Source: Clostridia bacterium (GTDB taxonomy: Bacteria > Bacillota > Clostridia > Oscillospirales > CAG-272). From it: a DNA stretch of 13,415 nt. The first letter of the stretch is position 1; each line of letters starts with the position of its first letter. The notes under the pieces were generated by a model that had not been told where the DNA came from, ran no database searches, and worked only from the letters and a program-made list of their open reading frames with translations. The stretch covers positions 1 through 13,415 of the forward strand of contig JAFTMF010000177.1 of the NCBI GenBank assembly GCA_017452565.1, in the 5' to 3' direction. A program made the translations under genes and the position numbers. Of this stretch, positions 1 through 7,389 are shown one piece after another.

Positions 1-33
1 ACGATTAGTAGAATCCGGTCTATGTTGCGGTTA

Positions 34-49
34 TTGATTTATAATTCAA
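34..49. promoter_or_regulatory. Palindrome over the -35 box, candidate operator
   Basis: TTGATTTATAATTCAA is a 16-bp palindrome with one mismatched pair (14 of 16 bases symmetric). Its left edge coincides with the -35 hexamer. A repressor bound here would block RNA polymerase. The downstream gene encodes a dimer-type XRE regulator, so autoregulation is a reasonable but unproven reading. AT-rich palindromes can arise by chance. Confidence 0.35.
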
Positions 50-62
50 AACGCTGTATAAT
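34..62 (+). promoter_or_regulatory. Promoter of the XRE-type regulator gene
   Basis: TTGATT (34-39) and a perfect TATAAT (57-62) are separated by 17 bp, which fits a housekeeping sigma-A promoter. Transcription would start near 69-70, giving a leader of about 36 nt before the ATG at 106. A second -10-like TATACT at 62-67 is badly spaced from the -35. Two imperfect palindromes overlap the promoter and are listed separately. Confidence 0.75.
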
Positions 63-66
63 ATAC

Positions 67-80
67 TCAGACGCGTCGGA
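67..80. promoter_or_regulatory. GACGCGTC palindrome at the predicted transcription start
   Basis: TCAGACGCGTCGGA has a perfect 8-bp core, GACGCGTC (70-77), and is symmetric at 12 of 14 positions. It lies exactly where transcription should begin. It is GC-rich inside an AT-rich promoter, so it stands out more than the -35 palindrome. Binding by the encoded regulator or another repressor is inference. Confidence 0.35.
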
Positions 81-105
81 ATAACTTAATTTGGAGGTTA
101 ATACT

Positions 106-891
106 ATGGAATTAATGATTGACGATAAGCTGAAGAAATTGCGCCGTAACAGAGATTTGACCCAAGAAGAGGTGGCAGCTCATATTGGCATTTCATATCA
201 AGCCATCAGCAAATGGGAACGAGGTGATGGATATCCGGACATCACGACGCTTCCCACACTTGCAAATTATTTTGGTGTATCCGTTGACGAGTTGATTGGC
301 ATGGATGAAATATCCTCTGCACAAAGACTTGACGATATCAATCAGAAATGGCAGGAAAACAGAGAAAAAGGAGCCCACAAAGAAAATGTTGAACTCATGC
401 GAAATGCGTTAAAAATCTATCCTAATAATGCATTGTTGCTGATTCAATTATCCGCTTCGCTTGAACGACTTGACGGTACTGAAAAGGAGAAGAAAGAATA
501 TTTAAGAGAATCCATTTTACTTCATGAACAGATTCTTAGATACTGTGATGATTCCGAAATTAGAGGTGCCGCGCTGTTCAATATTTCCGATGCATATTAT
601 AGATACGGGGATTATGAGAAAGCAGTAGAATACGCTGCCAAACTTCCCAATCTGTATAAGACAAGAGAAACCGCATTGGTTCGTATTTTGAATGACCATG
701 CCGAGAAAAACGAAGTGGCAAAGTCCGCAATAGAACCGTTGGTATGGCTTTTGTCCTATCATTTGACTGCGCTTTCTGAAACCGAAAATGATAGCAGTTA
801 TAAAGAAAAAATAATTAAAATACTGGATATTCTTTTTGACGGAATTGAGAGCGACTTCATAGTTCGCGTTCGTAACAAAGCATCCAAATAA
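106..891 (+). CDS. XRE-family transcriptional regulator with TPR-like C-terminal domain
   Basis: This is a 261-residue protein. The start is ATG 106, because GGAGG at 93-97 lies 8 nt upstream; an in-frame TTG at 91 overlaps that ribosome site and is unlikely to be used. Residues 5-66 form a typical XRE/Cro-CI helix-turn-helix (TQEEVAAHIGIS, then the recognition helix AISKWERG and the PDITTLPTLANYFGVSVDEL tail). Residues 85-255 are helical with TPR-like spacing (KIYPNNALLLIQL, YYRYGDYEKAVEYAAKL) and presumably sense a ligand or mediate dimerisation. No membrane segment is seen. Such one-component regulators are common accessory genes in Clostridia; the target is unknown. By eye the gene is clearly more AT-rich than the rest of the window, with many AAA, AAT and ATT codons, so recent acquisition is possible. 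It converges on clpX and is not in its operon. Confidence 0.88.
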   Translation: MELMIDDKLKKLRRNRDLTQEEVAAHIGISYQAISKWERGDGYPDITTLPTLANYFGVSVDELIGMDEISSAQRLDDINQKWQENREKGAHKENVELMRNALKIYPNNALLLIQLSASLERLDGTEKEKKEYLRESILLHEQILRYCDDSEIRGAALFNISDAYYRYGDYEKAVEYAAKLPNLYKTRETALVRILNDHAEKNEVAKSAIEPLVWLLSYHLTALSETENDSSYKEKIIKILDILFDGIESDFIVRVRNKASK

Positions 892-897
892 CTTTCT

Positions 898-926
898 GCC
901 CCGCCTCGCGCGGGGCTTTTTCTTTG
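898..926 (+). terminator. Rho-independent terminator of the XRE regulator gene
   Basis: GCCCCGC (898-904) pairs perfectly with GCGGGGC (910-916) around a 5-nt loop and is followed directly by TTTTTCTTTG. It sits 6 nt past the stop codon. This is a textbook intrinsic terminator. Confidence 0.9.
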
Positions 927-939
927 TTTTCTGCGTATG

Positions 940-967
940 AAAAAAACCACCACAAAAATCGTGGTGG
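940..967 (-). terminator. Rho-independent terminator downstream of clpX
   Basis: Read on the minus strand, CCACCAC (967-961) pairs with GTGGTGG (953-947) over a 7-nt loop, then runs into seven T (946-940). It lies about 49 nt past the clpX stop and ends the tig-clpP-clpX transcript. Together with the plus-strand terminator at 898-926 it insulates two convergent genes. Confidence 0.9.
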
Positions 968-1015
968 CTAATTTCATTTTACCGCTAATTTTGCAGACGC
1001 TCGGGGGATCTTTTG

Positions 1016-2371
<1,356 letters not shown>

Positions 2372-2390
2372 TGCTAACCTCCTTGTTCTG

Positions 2391-2978
2391 TCAGATGCGT
2401 TTATCGATCACGCGGTCGATGATGCCGTAGGTGCAAGCCTCATCGGCAGACATAAAGTTGTCACGTTCGGTATCGCGGGCGATTTCTTCTACGGTCTTAC
2501 CGGTGTTAGCAGCGAGGATGGTGTTCATCTTCTCGCGAGTGCGTAGCAGATGCTCAGCGTGAATCTTGATATCCGAAGCCTGACCCTGCATACCGCCCAC
2601 CAAAGGCTGATGGATCATAATCTCAGCGTTGGGAAGTGCATAGCGCTTGCCCTTTGCGCCTGCAGACAGCAGGAATGCGCCCATGCTGGCAGCCATACCG
2701 ATGCAAATGGTGGATACATCGCACTTGATGTAGTTCATCGTATCGAAAATGGCAAGACCTGCGGAGATAGAGCCGCCGGGAGAGTTAATGTAGAGACAAA
2801 TGTCTCGTTCGGGATCCTGTGCCTCCAAGAAGAGAAGCTGTGCAACGGTGAGAGATGCCGTTACGTCGTTGATCTCGTCGGAGAGGAAGATGATGCGGTC
2901 ACTGAGGAGACGGGAGTAAATGTCATATGCTCGTTCGCCGTGACCGGTTTGTTCAATAACGGTTGGTACCAGTGCCAT
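2391..2978 (-). CDS. clpP: ClpP, ATP-dependent Clp protease proteolytic subunit
   Basis: This is the serine peptidase that forms the double-heptamer chamber of ClpXP and degrades unfolded substrates in the cytoplasm. The protein has 195 residues, the normal length. The nucleophile is S98 in GMAASMGAF, the histidine is H123 in MIHQPL, and the acid is D173 in ERDNF. The oxyanion-region motif SPGGSISAG is at 66-74. A one-residue insertion (PLVGGMQG) relative to the B. subtilis protein, as I recall it, shifts the Asp by one. It lies 141 nt downstream of tig and 19 nt upstream of clpX, the order common in many bacteria. No CtsR-type operator (GGTCAAA repeat) was seen upstream, so CtsR heat-shock control is not supported by this sequence. 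Confidence 0.97.
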   Translation of the reverse strand: MALVPTVIEQTGHGERAYDIYSRLLSDRIIFLSDEINDVTASLTVAQLLFLEAQDPERDICLYINSPGGSISAGLAIFDTMNYIKCDVSTICIGMAASMGAFLLSAGAKGKRYALPNAEIMIHQPLVGGMQGQASDIKIHAEHLLRTREKMNTILAANTGKTVEEIARDTERDNFMSADEACTYGIIDRVIDKRI

Positions 2979-3038
2979 AAGTGTTTACCTTGCCTTTCAT
3001 GGAATTGGTTGCAGCCTATAGGGCCTTGGGGAGAAAAG

Positions 3039-3074
3039 CGGGGGAACCGGAGCATAGCTCTCGGATTTCCCCCG
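3039..3074 (-). terminator. Long hairpin between tig and clpP, weak terminator or attenuator
   Basis: CGGGGGAA (3039-3046) pairs with TTCCCCCG (3067-3074). The stem continues after a small bulge as CCG/CGG and GAG/CTC, closing on a 5-nt loop. On the minus strand the hairpin is followed by CTTTTCTCCCC, a poor T-tract. It may therefore be a leaky terminator that lowers clpPX output relative to tig, or an mRNA-processing or stability element. No convincing promoter was found between it and clpP, which argues that clpP depends on readthrough. Confidence 0.5.
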
Positions 3075-3119
3075 ATGTGAACTATAAATGTTTGAAACGG
3101 TGATAATCTTCCGGAAAGA

Positions 3120-4421
3120 TTATTCAGCGGTCTCGGGAGCAGCGTCGGTGATAACAGCGTTGTCCTTTACGATTTGAACTGCCTTCTGAATAGCAACGTC
3201 AGCCTTTACGTCAGCAGGATCAACCAGAGCCTTTACGCGAGAGAGCTCCATATTGTAAGCCTCAGCCAGCTTGGTCATCTCAGCTTCAACCTCTTCGTCG
3301 GTAACGGTTACGTTTTCCAGCTCAGCGATCTTTTCCAGAGCGAGACGGGTCTTAACCTGGCTCTCTGCACGGGGACGCATCTGAGTGCGAACGTCATCCA
3401 GAGTCATGCCGGTGTACTTCAGGTAATCATCCAGCTTCAGACCCTGCATACGCAGACGGTTGTCGTAGTCGCGAACGAAGTTCTCGGTCTCTGCTACGAT
3501 CATAGGCTCGGGGATCTCGGCAACCAGCTTTTCACCCAGTGCTTCGATGATCTGGCTGTCAACCTCGTTGTCAGCGCGCTTTGCAGCGTCTGCTTCCAGT
3601 TTCGCCCGAACGTCAGCCTTGTATTCATCCAAAGTGTCGAATTCGGAAACGTCTTTTGCGAAATCATCGTCCAGCTCGGGCAGGATCTTGGTGGAGATAC
3701 CGTTCAGGTTGATCTTGAAGGTAACTGCTGCGCCTGCCAGCTCCTCTGCGTGGTAATCAGCAGGGAAGGACAGCTCGATGTCGAAGGACTCGCCAACGGA
3801 GTGACCAACGATCTGATCTTCGAAGCCGGGGATGAAGGAGCCGGAGCCCAGCTCCAGATTGTGGCCGTCAGCCTTGCCGCCGTCGAATGCCACGCCATCC
3901 TTGAAGCCTTCGTAGTCGATGTTAACAGTGTCGCCCAGCTGAGCAGCACGGTCGGTGATTTCCTCGGTGCGAGCGTTACGATCCTGAACGCGAGCGATCT
4001 CGGAGTCAACAGCTGCATCGGTAACGGGAGCAACGGTGCGGGTGATCTCAATGCCCTTGTAGCCTTCGATAGAAACCTCGGGCTTGGTGTAAACCTTAGC
4101 GGTAAAGAGAACGCCATTCTCGTCGATGGATACTACGTCGTATTCGGGAGCGGAAACAACGTTCAAACCGGACTCAGCCAGTGCAGCCTGATAAGCGGCG
4201 GGAACAACTTCGCTCAGAGCGTCGTCGTAGAAGAAGCCAGCGCCATACATCTTTTCGATGATGGAGCGGGGAGCCTTACCCTTGCGGAAGCCGGGGATGC
4301 TGATGGAGCCCTTCTTTTTATTATATGCATTGGTGACAGCTGCGCCAAAGGTTGCGCTGTCGATGGTAATTTCCAGAACCGAAACGTTGGTCTCGGGGCT
4401 GGTAACAGATTTCAAAGTCAT
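3120..4421 (-). CDS. tig: Trigger factor, ribosome-associated chaperone and peptidyl-prolyl isomerase
   Basis: Trigger factor binds the ribosome near the exit tunnel and shields nascent chains; its central domain isomerises proline bonds. The protein has 433 residues, the usual size. The ribosome-docking signature GFRKGKAP is at 44-51. An FKBP-type PPIase domain spans roughly 163-245 (GDTVNIDYEGFKDG, LGSGSFIPGFEDQIVG). The remainder is the helical C-terminal chaperone arm with a short Ala/Glu-rich end. The start is ATG with GGAGG 9 nt upstream. It is the first gene of tig-clpP-clpX and has its own promoter (4470-4498). Linking nascent-chain folding to ClpXP proteolysis in one operon is conserved in many bacteria. 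Confidence 0.97.
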   Translation of the reverse strand: MTLKSVTSPETNVSVLEITIDSATFGAAVTNAYNKKKGSISIPGFRKGKAPRSIIEKMYGAGFFYDDALSEVVPAAYQAALAESGLNVVSAPEYDVVSIDENGVLFTAKVYTKPEVSIEGYKGIEITRTVAPVTDAAVDSEIARVQDRNARTEEITDRAAQLGDTVNIDYEGFKDGVAFDGGKADGHNLELGSGSFIPGFEDQIVGHSVGESFDIELSFPADYHAEELAGAAVTFKINLNGISTKILPELDDDFAKDVSEFDTLDEYKADVRAKLEADAAKRADNEVDSQIIEALGEKLVAEIPEPMIVAETENFVRDYDNRLRMQGLKLDDYLKYTGMTLDDVRTQMRPRAESQVKTRLALEKIAELENVTVTDEEVEAEMTKLAEAYNMELSRVKALVDPADVKADVAIQKAVQIVKDNAVITDAAPETAE

Positions 4422-4469
4422 ATTACTATTCCTCCATACTATACAAGTATTAATTATACATACCTAATC

Positions 4470-4498
4470 ATTTTACATAATAAATACGGATTTGTCAA
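4470..4498 (-). promoter_or_regulatory. Sigma-A-type promoter of tig-clpP-clpX
   Basis: On the minus strand, a perfect TTGACA (4498-4493) is followed after exactly 17 bp by TAAAAT (4475-4470). Transcription should start near 4463, giving a leader of about 40 nt that ends in GGAGG before the tig ATG. The flanks are very AT-rich. No CIRCE or CtsR operator is visible, so expression looks constitutive. Confidence 0.85.
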
Positions 4499-4501
4499 TA
4501 G

Positions 4502-4543
4502 GAAAAAGAAAACTTCCTGCTGATTTTTGAAAAAATCAGCAGG
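4502..4543 (-). terminator. Terminator of the metallophosphoesterase gene, containing its stop codon
   Basis: On the minus strand CCTGCTGATTTTT (4543-4531) pairs perfectly over 13 bp with AAAAATCAGCAGG (4528-4516) around a 2-nt gap. It is followed by AAGTTTTCTTTTT. The last codon and the TGA stop (4538-4536) lie in the ascending arm, so the gene and its terminator overlap. It separates this gene from the tig promoter just downstream. Confidence 0.85.
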
Positions 4544-5249
4544 TTGGCAGTATTTTTAGGGGTACAAAGGACAAATAATCGGACGAAGTGACAGTAAAGC
4601 GAATGCCTTCAAACTCGGTAGAAGGGGGCACACGGTACTGCCCGTGGATGTGTCCGAAGTAGCAGCGCTTTACGCCGTAGGCGTGGAGCAGATCGATGAG
4701 CTCCCGGCAAATGTAGTCTCCGAAATAAGGAGGGAAGTGGAAAAACGCGATGATTTCCCGTCCTTCCGCAATTGCGGCACCGGCTTTCAGCGAGAACTCT
4801 AACCGGATTGCCTCACGGGTGACGATCTTTTTGTAGTCTGTTTCCTTGGGAGCGGTGCCGGGATCGTTGTACCAGCCGCGAGTGCCGCAGATTACAAAAT
4901 CCTCGCAGACAAATGCGTTATTCTGCAGGAAATCGATAGAAAAGTGACCGCCCGCCTCCAGAAAATCCTTGTTTTTCTGCAGAGTATTCCACCAATAATC
5001 GTGGTTGCCGCGCAGAAAGATTTTCTTTCCGGGCAGAGAATCAATCAGCGCCAGATCGGGACCGGCTTCTGCAAGAGAGATCCCCCAAGAAATATCGCCG
5101 CCTACGAGAACGGTGTCATCTTCGTCCACGACGGCCTTCCAGCCCTTAACGAAGCGCTCGGTATGATTTTGCCAGCGACTGCCGAAGATGTCCATAGGCT
5201 TCGGCTTGGCAAGAGAAAAATGGGGGTCTGCTATGGTAAACAGTGCCAT
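4536..5249 (-). CDS. Calcineurin-like metallophosphoesterase
   Basis: This is a 237-residue predicted phosphoesterase that uses two metal ions. All the family metal motifs are present: D8-x-H10, GD (51-52), GNHD (81-84), H171 in FFHFPP, and GHIH (199-202). The protein starts directly with the first motif and has no signal peptide or membrane helix, so it is cytoplasmic. This short form with FGSRWQNHTERF near the N-terminus is widespread in Clostridia as an uncharacterised family; its substrate (nucleotide, phosphodiester or phosphoprotein) cannot be read from the sequence. The start is ATG with AAAGGAG about 7 nt upstream. It is monocistronic: a terminator overlaps its end, and the neighbour at 5326 is divergent. 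Confidence 0.9.
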   Translation of the reverse strand: MALFTIADPHFSLAKPKPMDIFGSRWQNHTERFVKGWKAVVDEDDTVLVGGDISWGISLAEAGPDLALIDSLPGKKIFLRGNHDYWWNTLQKNKDFLEAGGHFSIDFLQNNAFVCEDFVICGTRGWYNDPGTAPKETDYKKIVTREAIRLEFSLKAGAAIAEGREIIAFFHFPPYFGDYICRELIDLLHAYGVKRCYFGHIHGQYRVPPSTEFEGIRFTVTSSDYLSFVPLKILPTC

Positions 5250-5325
5250 ATAGAACTCCTTTGGATAAATTCCGTAAAATGGGAAATGCTATAGATAAAA
5301 CAGTAGAAAGGGAACGGTTATCGAA

Positions 5326-5517
5326 ATGGAAAACAAGAAACAAAGCGAGAAAAAAGAGGAGAAAGCGATCAATAGCCAAATCGTCTGCCGGGTGCAAAAC
5401 TGCGCCTATCACTGCGAGGATTGTTCCTGCTCGGCGGCACAAATCGCCGTAGGACCCACCTACGCACCAACCGGCAAAGATACGGTTTGCGCAACTTTCA
5501 AACCCAAGGAGCTGTGA
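5326..5517 (+). CDS. DUF1540 cysteine-rich small protein
   Basis: This is a 63-residue protein with a charged, Lys/Glu-rich N-terminus (2-13) and a compact domain carrying six cysteines (C21, C26, C30, C33, C35, C55). The spacing and residues (I-x-C-x-V-x-N-C-x-Y-x...C-x-A-x-x-I-x-V-G...D-T-x-C-x-T-F) match the DUF1540 family, which is common in Clostridia and has no established function. The cysteine pattern suggests metal binding (inference). No membrane segment is present. A weak ribosome site (AAAGGGAA, about 13 nt upstream) precedes the ATG, so translation may be modest. It is divergent from the metallophosphoesterase, with 76 bp of shared upstream DNA in which no convincing promoter was found. 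It is the only complete plus-strand gene between 892 and 13389. Confidence 0.82.
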   Translation: MENKKQSEKKEEKAINSQIVCRVQNCAYHCEDCSCSAAQIAVGPTYAPTGKDTVCATFKPKEL

Positions 5518-5536
5518 ACCGCTACGAGCAGAACCT

Positions 5537-5662
5537 CAAGGCTTCGCACCACACCAAGGCTTCGCACTACACCAAGGCTTCGCACTACACCAAGGCTTCG
5601 CACCACACCAAGGCTTCGCACTGCACCAAGGCTTCGCACTGCACCAAGGCTTCGCACCGCAC
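5537..5662. repeat. 18-bp tandem repeat, seven copies
   Basis: Seven uninterrupted copies of CAAGGCTTCGCACYRCAC occur back to back. Sixteen of the 18 positions are invariant. Only positions 14-15 vary, reading CA, TA, TA, CA, TG, TG, CG from left to right. An eighth unit (5663-5680) keeps the first nine bases (CAAGGCTTC) and then becomes the left arm of a hairpin. The array begins 20 nt after the DUF1540 stop codon. The period is a multiple of three, so open frames cross it on both strands, but neither has a ribosome site or a recognisable protein. A recently expanded array seeded from the edge of the neighbouring hairpin element is the simplest reading. Confidence 0.93.
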
Positions 5663-5663
5663 C

Positions 5664-5854
5664 AAGGCTTCCCCTCCGGGGAAGCTCCCGCGAAGCGGGT
5701 GAAGAGGTTCGAACGGCTTGCACTACCGAAATGTGGTGATGCAATGCAAAACTATTTTGCTTCTTCCGGAAAAACGATTACGCTACTTCAAGAGCAACAG
5801 TTCGCATCCCTCTCCCACCGCTCCGCGGTTCCCCCTCTCCAAAGGGGAGGGCTT
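5664..5854. repeat. MITE/REP-like element with inverted hairpin-rich ends
   Basis: The left end (5664-5715) starts AAGGCTTCCCCT and folds into GCTTCCCC/GGGGAAGC (5667-5685) and CCCGC/GCGGG (5687-5699). The right end, read on the minus strand from 5854, starts AAGCCCTCCCCT and folds into CCCTCCCC/GGAGAGGG (5851-5833) and ACCGC/GCGGT. The two ends align over about 50 nt (CCGCG-AGCGG, then GAGAGGG or GAAGAGG, then CGAA), so they are diverged inverted copies bracketing about 90 bp. The middle holds only a weak GCAAAA/TTTTGC hairpin (5746-5760) and no gene. Similar hairpin units occur between genes in gut Firmicutes (recollection). The right end touches the thrC stop and could act as its 3' stem-loop. 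Confidence 0.6.
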
Positions 5855-7325
5855 ATGAAAGTACGTCTTTTGCCATATCCGCTTTGTCAATGACCTTGGT
5901 GAAGCGGATTTCCTTGGTAAATACAGCGGTCAGGGGCTCCAGCGGAGTGGTACCGGTAGCGGCGGCAACGGCATTCATACATTCCTGCTCGTCATCGGTG
6001 GCGGGGATGCCCAGCGCCTTTGCTACTGCAGGGGTGAACTTGTAGGGGGATGCGGTGGAAACTACCAGCATATGATCGCTCTCGTTGCCGCAGAGATAGC
6101 GCTCAGCAGCGGTCACCGCAACGGCGGTGTGAGGATCGAGCAGATAGTTGTAGTTTGCAAAGGTGGATGCGATCCGATCAAGGCAAGCCTCCTCGGAGCA
6201 GTAATCGCCGTCGAAGTCACGGCGGATGATCTCGAACACGTCTGCATCCACGGTGTACTTGCCCTCGGTAGAGAGTGCTTTCATATAAACGGCGCAACGC
6301 TCCGCTCCTGCGGCAAAGTAGAGCAGACGCTCCAGGTTGGAGGAGATGAGGATGTCCATCGAGGGGGACACAGTGGTGTGGAAGGGACGGTTGCGGTCGT
6401 AAGTGCCGGTGGAGAGGAAGTCGGTGAGGACGTTGTTGGAGTTGGAAGCGCATACCAGCTTGCCCAGAGGTACGCCCATGCCCTTAGCCAGCCATGCGGC
6501 AAGGATGTTGCCGAAATTGCCGGTGGGAACGGTGATATCCAGTGTGTTGCCCATCTGAATCGTGCCTGTGTTCACCAGATCGCAGTAAGCCGATACGTAG
6601 TACACGATCTGCGGAGCCAGTCTGCCCCAGTTGATGGAGTTGGCGCTGGACAGGAACTTGCCCTGTGCGGCCAGAGCCTCCTTCATTGCAGAATCGGCGA
6701 AGATTTGCTTCACGCCGCTTTGTGCATCGTCGAAATTGCCGTAGATGGCGGTAACGGCCACGTTTTCGCCCTCTTGGGTTGCCATCTGCTGCTTCTGGGT
6801 GCGAGAAACGCCGTCCACGGGATAGAATACCCGAATGGAAGTGCGAGGCACGTCACGGAAGCCTTCCAGTGCCGCCTTGCCGGTGTCGCCGGAGGTAGCT
6901 ACCAGAATCAGCGCATCCAGCGCCTCGCCGGTCTTTTCCAGCGCACGGGAGAGCAGACGGGGCATGATCTGCAGAGCCATGTCCTTGAAGGCGCAGGTGG
7001 GACCGTGCCACAGCTCCAGTACCGATACGCCCTCCCGCAGAGCGTGGATGCCGGTGGGGGCGGGAACGAAGCGCTCGCTGTAAGCAGCTTTGCAATCGGC
7101 AAGAAGCTCCTCCTCGGTGTAGTCGGTGAGATAAAGGGACAGAATCTTTGCCGCACGCTCAGGATAGGAAAGAGGGAGCAGAGCGAAAAGATCCTCGGTA
7201 GTCAGAGTAGGAAGGCGCTCGGGGAGATAGAGACCGCCGTCGGGGGCAATGCCGCGGAGAATGGCCTCAGATGCCTTTACGGGTGCGGATTTTCCGCGCG
7301 AGCTGATGTAGTGAATGTGTTCCAT
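5853..7325 (-). CDS. thrC: Threonine synthase
   Basis: Threonine synthase is a PLP enzyme that converts O-phospho-L-homoserine to L-threonine in the cytoplasm. The protein has 490 residues, in the range of the longer (type 2) bacterial and fungal form. The N-terminus YISSRGKSAPVKASEAILRG and GIAPDGGLYLPE are characteristic. The PLP lysine is K114 in HGPTCAFKDMALQ. The phosphate-binding region includes SGDTGK (145-150), and GNFGN is near 270. The start is ATG with GAGGT about 8 nt upstream. It is the last gene of the long minus-strand run, 64 nt after the asparaginase gene. That gap is AT-rich and could hold a secondary promoter, but I see no clean one. Its substrate comes from homoserine kinase; no thrB is in the window, but the ApgM-like half of the fused gene upstream is a candidate. 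Confidence 0.96.
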   Translation of the reverse strand: MEHIHYISSRGKSAPVKASEAILRGIAPDGGLYLPERLPTLTTEDLFALLPLSYPERAAKILSLYLTDYTEEELLADCKAAYSERFVPAPTGIHALREGVSVLELWHGPTCAFKDMALQIMPRLLSRALEKTGEALDALILVATSGDTGKAALEGFRDVPRTSIRVFYPVDGVSRTQKQQMATQEGENVAVTAIYGNFDDAQSGVKQIFADSAMKEALAAQGKFLSSANSINWGRLAPQIVYYVSAYCDLVNTGTIQMGNTLDITVPTGNFGNILAAWLAKGMGVPLGKLVCASNSNNVLTDFLSTGTYDRNRPFHTTVSPSMDILISSNLERLLYFAAGAERCAVYMKALSTEGKYTVDADVFEIIRRDFDGDYCSEEACLDRIASTFANYNYLLDPHTAVAVTAAERYLCGNESDHMLVVSTASPYKFTPAVAKALGIPATDDEQECMNAVAAATGTTPLEPLTAVFTKEIRFTKVIDKADMAKDVLS

Positions 7326-7389
7326 AATAGATACCTCGCTGGGTTAATTGAATATAAAGCAATAATATAAAGTAAAGCTTACAAAGCGG

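Noticed and set aside
91..105. TTG start five codons before the regulator's ATG
   Set aside because: The TTG overlaps the Shine-Dalgarno sequence that serves ATG 106.
2979..3119. CtsR or CIRCE heat-shock operator before clpP
   Set aside because: No GGTCAAA direct repeat or CIRCE inverted repeat was found here or upstream of tig.
3174..4523. 449-codon plus-strand open frame covering all of tig
   Set aside because: It is a codon-register antisense shadow of tig, kept open by codon bias. The product is low in complexity and unlike any family, and the tig match is unambiguous.
5537..5662. CRISPR array
   Set aside because: The 18-bp units are contiguous with no unique spacers, and no cas gene is present.
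5421..5744. Open frames through the tandem array, encoding H-x-T-K-A-S repeats (plus) or L-G-V-V-R-S repeats (minus)
   Set aside because: They exist because an 18-bp period keeps the frame. Both need TTG starts without ribosome sites, and the plus frame overlaps the DUF1540 gene. The pattern of changes is not one of protein selection in either frame.
6072..7370. 432-codon plus-strand open frame opposite thrC
   Set aside because: Same codon-register antisense effect; thrC carries all its catalytic motifs.
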